This document shows positions 22,275-33,152 of a DNA stretch of 64,000 bases, piece after piece (within the stretch, counting starts at the first letter, position 1; each line of letters opens with the position of its first letter). A program made the translations under genes and the position numbers. The notes under the pieces are model-generated. The model saw only the letters and a program-made list of their open reading frames with translations, was not told the DNA's origin and ran no database searches. The DNA comes from Isoetes taiwanensis (Eukaryota > Streptophyta > Lycopodiopsida > Isoetales > Isoetaceae), in the NCBI GenBank assembly GCA_021234155.1, contig JAJEKV010000002.1, positions 21,849,726 to 21,913,725 of the forward strand. The letters run 5' to 3'.

Positions 22275-23085
22275 GCAGATAAATACTGATCCAAACAAAT
22301 GCAATAAATTTTGGATGAAAATATCACCTGCCGTCATCGGATAAGGCAACGTTGCTGAAAAATGTTCAAGATCTTGTCTCCAGTATGACGTTCTTTAAAG
22401 ACTATAAGAGCTTGGCCTGGTGAAGACAATACATTTTACTCAGCAGTGAAATACATACTGAATCCCATAGTGTCAAAGTATATAATAACCTAGAGCAAGA
22501 ATTGAATCTCCATTTTTTTGCTGAGAACAATGCAATGAACAACGCTGTGCCACTGATGATACAAGACATACAACTTTTGGAAAGAGCCGGAAATACTGGG
22601 AACCACGATTCTCAACGTAAAGCTTGCAAATGTGTTCGATTTCAAAAATGTGTTTTTCATGCAATATACTGCTGAATTGAATTCTATGCGCTTTTAGCCC
22701 TGCATTTTTGAAAAGGGTTTTGTTTATAGACTTACTTTTGAGTAGTATTCTTCGATTCAAGCCCCTTTTCCTTGCCGGTTCGCCATTACTCGACCTGGGT
22801 TTTAATACGTCTCCATTTCTGTGCCTTGTTCATACTAAGCCCACTGCGGAGCTCTCACGACCAGGGAAAAAAGCTCTGCATGCAATCTCGAGATTCCAAG
22901 CTTCTTTCTTATTCAAAACCTCCCCATCATCATTGCCCAAGGAGACATCGCTATAATCAGCTTCGCACGGTTTGATGGAAAAAAAAAACGGTTTCTCTTC
23001 TAACGTGGAGATAATCAATGATTCAGAATAACCTAACAAAATTAACGGCCAAGATCGCGCACAAACTATCCTAAAAACGCCTTTA
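22275..23085. other. No gene seen
   Basis: Sequence downstream of the IQD relic. Short frames on both strands have no recognisable domain and no mobile-element termini are evident. Confidence 0.5.
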
Positions 23086-23087
23086 TT

Positions 23088-23149
23088 ATTATATATATAT
23101 ACAAGTGTTTGTACTTTGGAAGGCCTATATGGACTCGAATGTATCTATT
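23088..23149. repeat. ~60-bp direct repeat, left of composite element 2
   Basis: The sequence 'tatatatacaagtgtttgta' to 'gaatgtatctatttt' recurs at 24236-24298, immediately right of the element, almost unchanged. The only difference I see is in the short TA/CA run at its start. Confidence 0.85.
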
Positions 23150-23158
23150 TTTATTATT

Positions 23159-24234
23159 CTTGCACTGCGACTCGCATGAAACCAACAAAACGCCATAGGC
23201 TTCTCATTCATCTCAGCAGATTTTCTACAATGGTGGACAGTGGATAGCCGCACACATGCGAACTACCCACAAAAAATAAAGGGAAAATCCAATTATATCA
23301 TTTGGACCCCAAAACAAATACAATGCTAATAGATGAGTGGCTGATGTACCTGCCGAAAGCTTATCACCGGGATTAAAAAACCCCGCCCTTTCGGGTTTTC
23401 GAGGAAAAACCCTAGTGATAAGCCTTCGGCAAGGGGCTTAGACAAACGTAAGGCATAGAATCGCTCCCAAAAACCCGCGCATGGAGAAGTCAAAACGGAT
23501 GGCGCTCGCCAACCTGTACCTGCACATCACCAACAACAAACGAGAAACATACCAAAGAATAGCATCACCCAGTGAGTGGAAAAAAAGCATCACCCACCGG
23601 GTGGAAAAACATGATAAACAGAACTTGTACAAAATATAATAAACAAAGAAGGGGGGGAGGGTGGGTTCAAAGAGAATAAGGTACTGCTGAGAGAAGAGGA
23701 AGCGCCGATGAAACGTCGATGAAGAACTCTGCAATAAGTAGCAAACGCCCAACCTGATGAACGGCCCAAAACGCGATAAGCGATGCATGCATGCGACGCG
23801 ATGCAATGCATGCATGCTGCGTCTTGAAGAAGAATGCCGATTCGCCACGCCGAATCGACGATATTCTTGCACCGCATTCGCATGAAACCAACAAAACGCC
23901 CGAATACCAAAGGACTTCCTTAACAAACTAGGATCGAGGACGAAGGTCACAGGATGAAGGCTAAAGGCCGGAAAGGACAGCAGGAAAGCCACGCCAAATT
24001 GGCCAAACCAGGCAGGAAGAAGCCCCTCCCCTGCCTGGAAACAAATCAAAGAGAATAAGGTACTGCTGAGAGAAGAGGAAGCGCCGATGAAACGTCGATG
24101 AAGAACTCTGCAATAAGTAGCAAACGCCCAACCTGATGAACGGCCCAAAACGCATGCGATGCATGCATGCGACGCATGCAATGCATGCATGCTCGTCTTG
24201 AGCAAGAATGCCGATTCGCTACGCGAATCGACGA
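23159..24234. mobile_element. Composite two-unit non-autonomous element, copy 2
   Basis: The architecture is the same as at 2789-3891. A long unit (23159-23861) and a short unit (23866-24234) both begin CTTGCAC(T/C)GC and end in a CGATTCGC...GCGAATCG hairpin plus ACGA. Here the tetranucleotide before, between and after the units is TATT (23155-23158, 23862-23865, 24235-24238). Long unit matches long unit, and short unit matches short unit, between the loci, including the conserved hairpin (23365-23425) and the GCATGC-rich run. A 270-codon open frame crosses both units on the minus strand, but the two halves encode the same repeat-derived peptide and it is not conserved at locus 1. Confidence 0.8.
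23365..23425. repeat. Conserved hairpin motif, copy 4
   Basis: The sequence runs GCTTATCAC...GTGATAAGC around the core CCCCGCCCTTTCGGGTTTTC. Compared with copy 1, both sides of the closing stem have changed (CGC/GCG to CAC/GTG), so pairing is kept. Confidence 0.7.
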
Positions 24235-24235
24235 T

Positions 24236-24298
24236 ATTATATATATACACAAGTGTTTGTACTTTGGAAGGCCTATATGGACTCGAATGTATCTATTT
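24236..24298. repeat. ~60-bp direct repeat, right of composite element 2
   Basis: Second copy of the sequence at 23088-23149, here running on into 'gaggattgtaccacc'. Either this site already carried a tandem duplication, or the insertion produced an unusually long target duplication. Confidence 0.85.
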
Positions 24299-24339
24299 TG
24301 AGGATTGTACCACCATGTTGCTGGATTACTAAGTTTATA

Positions 24340-24740
24340 CGAAGATTCTATTAGATTGTGGAGACTTTGTTTCCAATTTCACTATATTTTATAAAGATTC
24401 ATAGACTACTTGAAAAGCCATCAACTTTTCATGAACGTGAATGTGATTTTGATAGAGTTTCTACACAGCCGGCCCTGCAAAAGACACCAAGTGCAAAGGA
24501 TTCTACCAGATTCCTTTAAGGTAAAATTATTAAGCATTCCTCTAGCTTCTCTTAAGATTCACTAAGGTCCCCTTTATGATTCCCTAAGACTTCCACTAGA
24601 TCCCCTTAAGATTCCTTTCCTTAGAGTTCCTAACGTTCCACAAAGATTTTGCTAGATTCTCCAATATTTTATGAAGCGTCCACTAGATTCCCTTAGATTC
24701 CTTCAAAGTCTCTACGATTCTATTAAGAATCCCTTACATG
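24340..24740. repeat. Degenerate AGATTC/CTTAAG-rich repeat tract
   Basis: About 400 bp are built from loosely repeated words such as 'aagattc', 'ctagattcc', 'cccttaagattcc' and 'agattccctt'. It looks like an old, decayed microsatellite or minisatellite. No coding potential. Confidence 0.55.
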
Positions 24741-25089
24741 ATGACTAGAAGAACATACCTTGCAGGGTTAATCACGACGAACATTCGTGAACTAGAGTAC
24801 TTTGTTGCAAATATAACCTTGTGACATTAGAGCGATGGTTGTAGATGTTACCACACAGTGCTGCTTAGGTAGTCTGACACGTTGCTGGGGACTTCAAAAG
24901 TCTAGGATTAGTGGACTCATCCATAAGCCATCGAACTCAAACATGTACAAAGGTTGATTCTCTAATGGCATCCTCTATACAAAATAATTTTTAATCATTG
25001 AATTGATTGTTTACTAATGCACCCTAAACACATTATACATGGCAATGGGGTTGTTTGAAGAAGTGCTCTTGTGAGGCAGTAAATGTAAA

Positions 25090-25160
25090 GGGTATCCAAA
25101 GTGCTTTAAAGATAGAATTGATAAGGGTATCCAAAGTACTTTAAAGATAGAATTGATATT
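25090..25160. repeat. 36-bp tandem duplication
   Basis: 'gggtatccaaagt(g/a)ctttaaag' followed by 'atagaattgat' occurs twice in direct succession with one substitution. The surrounding 24,740-25,816 has no gene that I can recognise. Confidence 0.85.
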
Positions 25161-26039
25161 ATCGTTGTAGAGCATTCGATAATAATTTGAGAAGCAAAAT
25201 ACAATTTTTGTTTCATAACAAACTAGTATTCCATTTGAGAGTGTATCATAGAGCATAGATGTACATGCTAAAGGCAGAGGTGCTCTAGACATATAGGTCA
25301 ACTTTTCTTCTGCACAATTCAAAATACGTGGCTTTAAGGATGAATTGCTCCTATCAACATTATGCAAAATGCATATTTTTGATGTTCTCAGTTTTAGTTG
25401 CTGTTACTGTCATTGCCTAAAAATGAACCTTTTTATTCTCTAAGAAACAAATCCAGCAACAAATGCTTATAATGGAGAAGTATAAATACTTCTGGTTCCA
25501 TTGATGCTTAAAGAACCCAAAGCAAAGGTGGAATTCTGACCCAACCAAAAAAGAAGATATCACCAATGTAGGAAATATGAAATTTAAAAGCTAAATATAG
25601 ACCTGGGACAGCAGAGTGCACAGGGAATTCACTAGAGCCATTATAACGATACCGCATAGTATTGATAAGCTATATCAGATGCAAAATTAAAGGAGGGTTG
25701 TTGTTTATCTTGCCTAACACCCTTCATACAAAGCTGCATGTATCAATAGAATGATCATAAAGAGGAATTTGGAAATTGAAAATCGATTGAAACTCGAAGT
25801 AAAAGCTCGAGGCAATAGAAGGGTCTAAGCACAATATTGGGGGGCAAAAATGCGCATGGCAAGCACCCTTCAAAGACCCCTAAAGAAGTTTTTTCCCTCT
25901 TTTTTCCCTCCCCGCCCCGCTTTTTTTTTTCTTTTCAATTGTGTTCTTGCTTTACCCTAAAATCCTTTTGGCGCACATTTTCTGCGTGAAGCCGGACCTA
26001 TGATTTCATGCTATGATTTGAGGCCAGAGCTATGATCTT

Positions 26040-28615
26040 TTGCTGCCAATGAATCACTGGTACTTTATCATAATTGCCATGCCTGCTCTGATGTTGCCGC
26101 TGGGTACAAACCCTGTAGAGGTTTTATTTGAAGATCGGCGTCTCGGCAAAGAACCAAGCAAGCCGCCTACCATACAAGAGGTAAAAATCCATGTCTCTGT
26201 GTCATCCTTCCTGATTTTTCTGTTTGTCTTTGAAGTTAAGAAAGATTGAAGATTCAAGACTTATTTGTTTTGTTCTTTTTTTTAATTTGAATCGCCTAAC
26301 TTTTCTGATGCTTGCTTTGCAGATGAGGAAAGCTTACACAGTCCAGCAGTTTGTAGAATATCGTGGCTTGTGCAATGAGGGCAAGGATCCAAGCACTATA
26401 ACTTGGGCAGATTGCACCAGGGGTGATTTCTTGACAGTTTGGACCACGGAAGTGAAGAAAGACAACAAGATAAAAGTATCAGCAATTAGGCCAGAGTTTG
26501 AACATCGTCTCAAGGATTTAATTAACAGGGTTTATCAAGATGGTTTGAAAAACAATGAGGCCAGAACTATTTTTGCCCGTGCATTCGCTTGGCAGCACAC
26601 TAGAAGAGCTGAATCGAACCCAAGTAAGTATTTGTTGGATTGGGCTACCTTTGCTTTTGAAAGAATTGAGATTTCAAATAGAAACAAAAGGCATAAAACA
26701 GATCAAGTAGACACTACTTTGGAGAATATTAATATGGGTGTCTCTTATTTAGAAGCTGAATATTTAGCTTTTGAAGATTCCATCAAGTCTGCAGTTAAAC
26801 AAATCAAAGAGGTTGAAATTGAGAAAATTAGAAATGAGGGCTTGCTTGCAGGTTTTGATGAGGCTACAACCTCTGTTTCCAAGAGTATTAAAATTGTTAA
26901 ACGTGATATTCAGCTTATGGTTGAAGACTTTCCAGATGAGGAAATTGGTATTGCTAAGCTTTGTGATGATGAATCTAAGCTTGGTTTGTCTTTGCTCACA
27001 ATTTTGAAAAGGAAAAAATAGGCTGACAACAGTAAAGCAATGGAGGAGAAGTTATCAGGTTTGAACAATGCCTTGCAGGCCAGAATGTTGGATTTTTCTG
27101 AATACAAAGAGAAGGCTAAACATTTGCAGCACCTACGTGAGCATTATGCTAGCAGAAGCATTATTAGACCGAGTTCTGGTAAGTTGACAGTGATTAATCT
27201 TGTTTCTGGTTGTCAAGTATGTGGGTTTGAATTCAATCCAGATTATACATTTAGTGTTGAATTAAAATGTGGACACAGTATCACTTGTTTTGTTTCCAAG
27301 TTTGTATGGAGAACCTTCTTTGCATAGTTTGCAAGAGTGAAGTGCCTACAGAATTATATGTTGAGCTTGGTTACCTGGATTCCTTACCTACCAACAAGTG
27401 TAAGGAAGAACTTGTTGCTCATGAAGAAGATGATGAAGACATGGAGGAAGATCAAGTCTCTGAACCTGAACCTGTGAAGGTGAAGAGAGGTGTAACAAGG
27501 TCTATGACATCACCCAAGAAAGGTTAGTATGTAGATAAATGTCTTTATTAATTGCAGTTTATAAATCTTACTTGTTTTTTGTTTTTTTTGCGATTCTTCG
27601 CCAAGAGGAAAAGGAAGGGAGAAGAACATGCTAATATTGGACCCGCTAAGGATCAAACAGTCCAGTGGATTTTCGAGGCTGAACCCGCACCAATAGTAAT
27701 AGAATTCTTACCAATTGCAGAAGAAGGTGGACAAAAGAAACTCCCTAATGTTCGTAAAGGTAGACCTAGGAAATGGAATGCACGTGAGCATATACCTGCA
27801 GTTTCTGGTGAGTGCATATACTAGTTATAAAATAATGTCATTCATGTTTGTATTTTTAACTTACTTACCTTACAAATAAGCCAAACAGTACAAAGAAGGC
27901 TGGACCAAAAGGTAAGCAGCAAGAGGTTACCAAGAAAAAATGTGGGGAGAATACACCAAAGGATTCTTTGAAGACCCTACAATAGGATGCTCCCTCAGGT
28001 ATACATGTGCTACATTTCATTTCAAAGAATGATGTGTTACTAAATTGCAGATACTAATTATCATTTTCTGTTGTTAGATGATACTTTAAGCAACCAAGCT
28101 GAGTCCTTCAACTCTAGCCAGATTGCAAATTTGTGGTTTGAACCAGCAGCATCTACAATTGCTGCTATACAACCTTCAATTGCTGATGCCCCTTTAACTG
28201 CAGCACCTTTTGAAGCCCTCAGAATCTAAAGACACCTCTAGTTCCAAAGACCTTTTGAAGCCCCCTGAATCGCAAAGACCTTCGAAGCCCCCTCGTGAAT
28301 CGCAGCACCTCTAGTTCCAAAGACCTTTTATTTCAAAGACAGGTGGAAGCCAATGTTCCTATAGTGCGTGCTCCTTCATTTGAATCTCCTCATGTTCCTC
28401 TCTCGGTTGTAATACCATTAGTTGAAGCCCCTTGGCTCAAGCACCTCCAATTCCATCTCTACCGTTTCGCCCAAGTTGCGGTATCTTCAATTCCATCCGC
28501 TGGCCGCCAAAGACGCCGATGCTCGTGGATGATGACAGTTGATGAAGAAGCCATGACACCGAACAGCTTTGTTAAACATAAGAAGATCTCTTTACACTTG
28601 CCGTGTTTGTAACTT
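26040..28615 (+). pseudogene. Transposon accessory gene: RING-like zinc finger with AT-hook tail
   Basis: Exon 1 (about 26040-26180) ends PPTIQE. An intron with GTAAAA...TTTGCAG (26181-26322) joins it in phase 0 to MRKAYTVQQFVEYRGL. Exon 2 is a helical, charged protein for about 230 residues, with one TAG stop (27019-27021) after which the same frame continues (ADNSKAMEEKLSGL). The C-terminal part holds CQVCGFEF...LKCGH, and after a frameshift FCFQVCMENLLCIVC, a C2..CxH..C..C2 arrangement like a RING finger (27205-27345). Further exons carry acidic sequence, KVKRGVTRSM and KGRPRKWN, an AT-hook core (about 27755-27775). The 3' exons to 28615 are Pro/Ala/Ser-rich. Such a protein could bind DNA or ubiquitinate host factors; this is speculation. 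One stop and one frameshift make this copy doubtful. Confidence 0.6.
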
Positions 28616-29044
28616 ATTGATATTTGCAACTTGCCGGGTTTGTAACTTTGTATGTTAATTCAGTTTCATGTTACTATTATGCAGAGTGAAGATCCCTTTT
28701 CAAATGACATGAACTACAATGTTTATTTTGTACAGGATGAATGTCAAACCATTGACACGATGTCAATGTTTTTGCACTGCCTATTTTGTAAAGGCAGCAA
28801 ATTTGAACCTCTCACGATGTAAATGCCTTTCAAATGAATGAAATATTTATGGTTGTCAAACTTGTGAGCATTTTTTGCATGAATATGTGGTTTGCAGTCT
28901 TCTTTATGAAAATGTGGTTTGCAACAGGTTAATTGTACTGAAGCTTTGAGAGCTAGCAATACTTGAATATGGAATATTTGAAAATGCAATTAAAACTTTA
29001 CACAAACACAAACACAAAGAAGACAATAGAAACAGACAACTTAT

Positions 29045-29300
29045 TGTCTTCAATACAAAAACACAAGTTATTGAACTCGAAATAATACAAGTTATTGAAC
29101 TCAAAACAAGTTATTGAACTCGAAATAATACAAGTTATTGAACTCAAAAACAAGTTATTGAACTCGAAATAATACAAGTTATTGAACTCAAAAACAAGTT
29201 ATTGAACTCGAAATAATACAAGTTATTGAACTCGAAATAATACAAGTTATTGAACACAAGTCAAAAACACAAGTTATTGAACTCAATAGAATAACACAAG
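29045..29300. repeat. Minisatellite, 'acaagttattgaactcgaaata' type
   Basis: About eight copies of CAAGTTATTGAACTC(G/A)A occur with alternating spacers ATAATA or AAA. The array lies between the two convergent genes of the 7.3-kb transposon and is not coding. Confidence 0.9.
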
Positions 29301-29539
29301 TTATTTCACTTCATGAAATGATGAAGACACTTAAACATTAACTATCAACACACTTAAACATTATACAAGTGATCAAAGATGATAGGAAATAATGGACTTG
29401 TTTACTTGTAAAATTTCATTACTTAAACACTTGTTCAATTCATACAGCTGTTCCATACAGGCAGTTGACAATCCGGGCACCCAACAAGAAAAACAATAGA
29501 AAAAAGACACTTGATCAACCAGATTCACTTGATATTAAA

Positions 29540-29672
29540 ACAAGGCTGTTACATGCCCAAGTTTACAATGTTATATTAAGGCTGTTACATGCCCAAGTTT
29601 ACAAGGCTGTTAAACATGCCCAAGTTTACAAGGCTGTTACATGCCCAAGTTTACAATGTTATATTAACATTT
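29540..29672. repeat. Second minisatellite, GGCTGTTACATGCCCAAGTT type
   Basis: Four imperfect tandem copies of about 24-37 bp contain ATGCCCAAGTTTACAA. Some also carry 'tgttatatta'. The array is near the 3' side of the transposase gene. Confidence 0.85.
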
Positions 29673-29806
29673 ATGCATGGATTCACTTCACTGCATCAAT
29701 CCTCTCCTCAGTCTTTGGGCTGGCAAAACAGTGCCTCGGATGAGGGAGGAGGCAAATACTCAATAATCCGCTCATGTACATCGCCCGAGAGGCGAACACA
29801 CCCTTC

Positions 29807-32690
29807 TCACCATGTGCACCGCAATTCAACCTTTGCACAAACTACAAGGTGTGTATAGCAAGTTACATCAGGCATATTGTCTAACAGCTCATACTTACCA
29901 TCTCCGATGAACTTGTAATATTTACCTGATAAGACAACCTCCTGCCTGTTGAACTTAGAGCCCCAATAGTCCTTAAATGCATGCTGGACAATGTGTTTAG
30001 GTTCAGTGCACTTGATTATCCAGAAATCCACATTCTCATCATTTCCTTCCTCTGCATTCACAACAAAGTTATCACCTACTTCAACCATTTCTGCTTTCCA
30101 TTGATTGTCCCCCTCATACTGTACATGGTGGACGGGTGATTCCTGCTCAAAAACCATAGGAATCAGGGTTGACAATGAATAATCTCCAAGCCGAGATGCA
30201 TGTCTACATTTAGACCATAATTCTCTCCAACAAAATCTGCAAAAGCATGACAGATGCCTATGTGCCATTTCAGTTGGCCTGTCTTGGCAGTAAGGCCTAA
30301 TTGTGTGAATCTTTTTTGTACCTGCTAAAGTGTCACATTCATATGGCAAATCTCTGTTCACATCACCCAACTTAACAAGCCAGAAGAACCTAAAATAAAC
30401 GGTTGTGGGTGTAAGAAATAATTTCAATATTAAATGACTCAACACTATGGAATAAAACTAATACCTTTGTATGTTGCAGTCCTTTGAAGTTTGTTTGCAG
30501 TCCTTTGAAGTTTGTTTGCAGCTGAAATAGGAATTGAGAAAGTTGACAACATCTTCAGAATTCCTTAAGGGTGTGCTATCCCTTTTAAGCATTTCACTCG
30601 TCAATATTCTTTTGATGACAGCTCCAGCCCCGTCATGCTCCCCTTTACCATGTGATGTGGCAAAGAAGTTCCACTGCAACTTAATCCCCTTGAGCTTGTA
30701 GAATCTTCCCAAGAAGTAGAAAGCTCTAGAAGATTTGAACTGTGCGGCACATCCGTCAGACCAGAACACATGTTTTGCCAAATTAACTCCCCTGCTCAAC
30801 AAAAACTCGTGATGGTTTTGCAAACAATGCTGGACAAATAAACTGTCATGTTTCTTATCGTCCGATATATAGAAATGTGTCTCTTTCACTATTTTTCTGT
30901 CACCAATCTTGATGTGTGGGATTTTAGATTCTTGGGCATGTCTGTAAGTGATATGAACTAGGATGGAACATTGGTCATTATGCCAATGCATACTTTGGAT
31001 TTCCTGTTGAACTTTGAAGGAGAAATTCTCGGCAAAATCTATAACAGAAACCACAGTACCTTTTGGAAATGTTTGAAGACAATTTTTAAATTGTTCTGCT
31101 TGCCACCTGGCTGTGTAATTATGTGGAATGAACTGCTTCATGACAGATTCAGCATGAGACATGAATTCTTTCAATGTTGTTGTTTTGTAGACTAGCCTCA
31201 TGATATCCTTGGTCTTCTCTTTGATGGAGCCATCCTTTCCCACATTCCTTTTATTGTCTCTTTAACGCAGCTAGCCTCCTGATTCATAGTTTCAGATTTA
31301 GTTTAAATAAGTTACATGTCATTACAAATATTGAATACAAGTGCAAAAACAATGTACATACCTTCTCAAAGTTCTTCCAATCGATTGTCCAGAATAGCTC
31401 TTCTCCCTTGGACATCTTTTGAATTTTCTTATTCCACATGAGCTGCAATCAAGTTGTAGACAATTTGCTTTGTGCCAAAGATCCTCATCCGCCTTTAGAA
31501 CATACCGTTGACCTCCATAATTCACTAACACTATTGAAAGTCTTCTCCTTTGCTTCACAAAGATCTCCAAAGACCACAAATTGAACACTTGCACTTACAA
31601 TTTGTTCCATGTGTGTTCATGTCTCTTCTAATTCTATTCAATGCATGTCTCACAAATTCCATCTTCATGTGATAAATGCACATGCATGTTTCACGATCTT
31701 TTAGTCTCCTAACAAACAAAGGTTTCAAGCACTCAAACCTTCTCAAACCTACTTTGATGTCGATTCTCGTTTTCGAAACTTTTTGTAGAAGACAACCCTC
31801 GCGTCAAGCCAACACAAAAAAACTTTTATAACATTTACACTTCAACAAATATGTCCGATCTTCAAATGTGGCAAGAATTGACAATTCTAGGAACTTCTAA
31901 ACTAATATCAAAGTTCACTAACCTGAGATTCTTCCAAAAAGTGGATGGGATGCAACCTATATGGCTTGAAATTCTTGACTCCTTCAGAGGTTCTCCTAAG
32001 CTTCACGACTTGTTTCTTGTTGGGAGATACTCTTGTGTTACAAACCCAGTAACTATATATTTTCTCTCGATCTTTAAAAGAGAGCTTGTCACTTCTATCC
32101 TTTCTCTTAAACATGGACGGGGCCCACCAATTGCATTTGCTTTCCTCTTGTCCAAAGCAAAGATACACGGTCCTTCTCTTTATGTTTAAAGTCTTTGCAA
32201 CTCCTGACTTATTGCTAGCATTATTAATAGCCATTACAAGAGTAGATGACCTCGCTTGTGTCATATCCACGGTTCCTTCTTAGCTTGTTAGTTTGAAGAT
32301 CGCTCTTCACATTATCAACAACTTGCCTAATCGCAAACAATTCCTTGTGTCCCATTATGCCAATTTTCGGGCAATCCCCGACTGTTCTTTCCAATATTTC
32401 ATCCCTATCATCTTGAAATAAATTCTTGCATACACTATGAATATTATCCGTAATACCTTTTGCCAACTTTTTGTTTGGTTCGAGTGGGCTAATCTGTGAG
32501 GATTTGGATGCGATTCAAGTGCTAATCTTTTCTGCTCTTCTTTTCCTCTCAGATCCTTCTTTTGGCGGACATTATTTTCCGCAAAGTCGTATTTGGTGAG
32601 ATACATTTGCATTTCACTTGAATACATGGACAAATGATTATGGCCAAAGATGACTTTCTTTTGCATGGCAGCCAGGACTTTCTTTTGCAA
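29807..32690 (-). pseudogene. DDE-type transposase of the 7.3-kb element
   Basis: Read from 32690 downward. The N-terminal part has MQMYLTKYDFAENNVRQKK. A middle part (32466-31908) contains DRSDKLSFKDREKIYSYW, RVSPNKKQVVKLR and HPIHFLEESQ. A Cys-rich part lies at 31746-31322 (CKCKCSICG; NCLQLDCSSCG). The core is at 31243-30458, with VVSVIDFAENFSFKVQQEIQ, KHVFWSDGCAAQFKSSRAFY and NFFATSHGKGEHDGAGAVIK. The C-terminal region is at 30445-29807 (SCFCRFCW). I know this DFAEN / SDGxAxQFK / ATSHGKG arrangement from a widespread eukaryotic transposase family. The Asp of DFAEN, the Asp of SDG and an acidic residue after HGKG are the likely catalytic triad. Frame breaks occur near 32465, 32260 and 31900-31250, some of which may be introns. 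Probably inactive. Confidence 0.72.
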
Positions 32691-33152
32691 TTATTGGGGA
32701 AACTACATGATCACAAGGAAGAACAAGGCTGCTCTCCTAAAATTGAAAATTCTTTTCCAACCACAACACTCGATGCCCCAAATTCTTGTAACAAGATTTC
32801 GGTACATCAGCTTCAAGATCGAATCCCAGCTCTTTTTGCTATAAGTTCCGGATGAATCCCCAAACTTTGCTTGAAATTCGGCAAAGATACCGCTCAACCA
32901 AATCCATCTGTTCTTGAAAAAAAAGAAGGAAAGATAATACAGCAAATGCAAACTGGAATTTGGAGGGATAGCCACATTTTGGGAAGAGATTCTTGGCGGG
33001 CTACCGATCTCTCCTTAATTTGCTCGAGTTTTTTCGCGCTCGATGCTGTTCTTCGTTAATGACCCTAAAATTAGGAAAAAAGGCATAAAGCACCCCCAAA
33101 GACCCTATGTGTGACAAAAAATTGCCCCCCAATATTGTGCTTAGACCCAGAA

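Larger units (their letters stand above)
25821..33148. mobile_element. 7.3-kb DNA transposon with two convergent genes
   Basis: The left end starts GGGTCTAAGCACAATATTGG and continues GGGGCAA. The right end (33122-33148) is its exact reverse complement over 27 bp. AGAA flanks both ends (25817-25820 and 33149-33152), a 4-bp target duplication. Inside the left end a subterminal AAGACCC-containing block lies about 45 bp inward, and the right end has a similar AAAGACCC block, so each terminus can also fold back. The element carries a plus-strand RING-like gene and a minus-strand DDE-type transposase, tail to tail, with minisatellites between them. A 4-bp duplication is known for Sola1/2 and sometimes Academ and Ginger. 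I lean towards a Sola-like lineage, but the superfamily is unproven. Confidence 0.88.

Noticed and set aside
23438-24250. 270-codon minus-strand open frame across composite element 2
   Set aside because: It encodes the same repeat-derived peptide twice (MHALH..., GRSSGWAFATYCRVLHRRFIG), has no domain, and is not kept at the related locus 2789-3891.
29045-29300. CRISPR-like array
   Set aside because: Spacers are not unique, units vary in length, and the DNA is clearly eukaryotic; it is a minisatellite.
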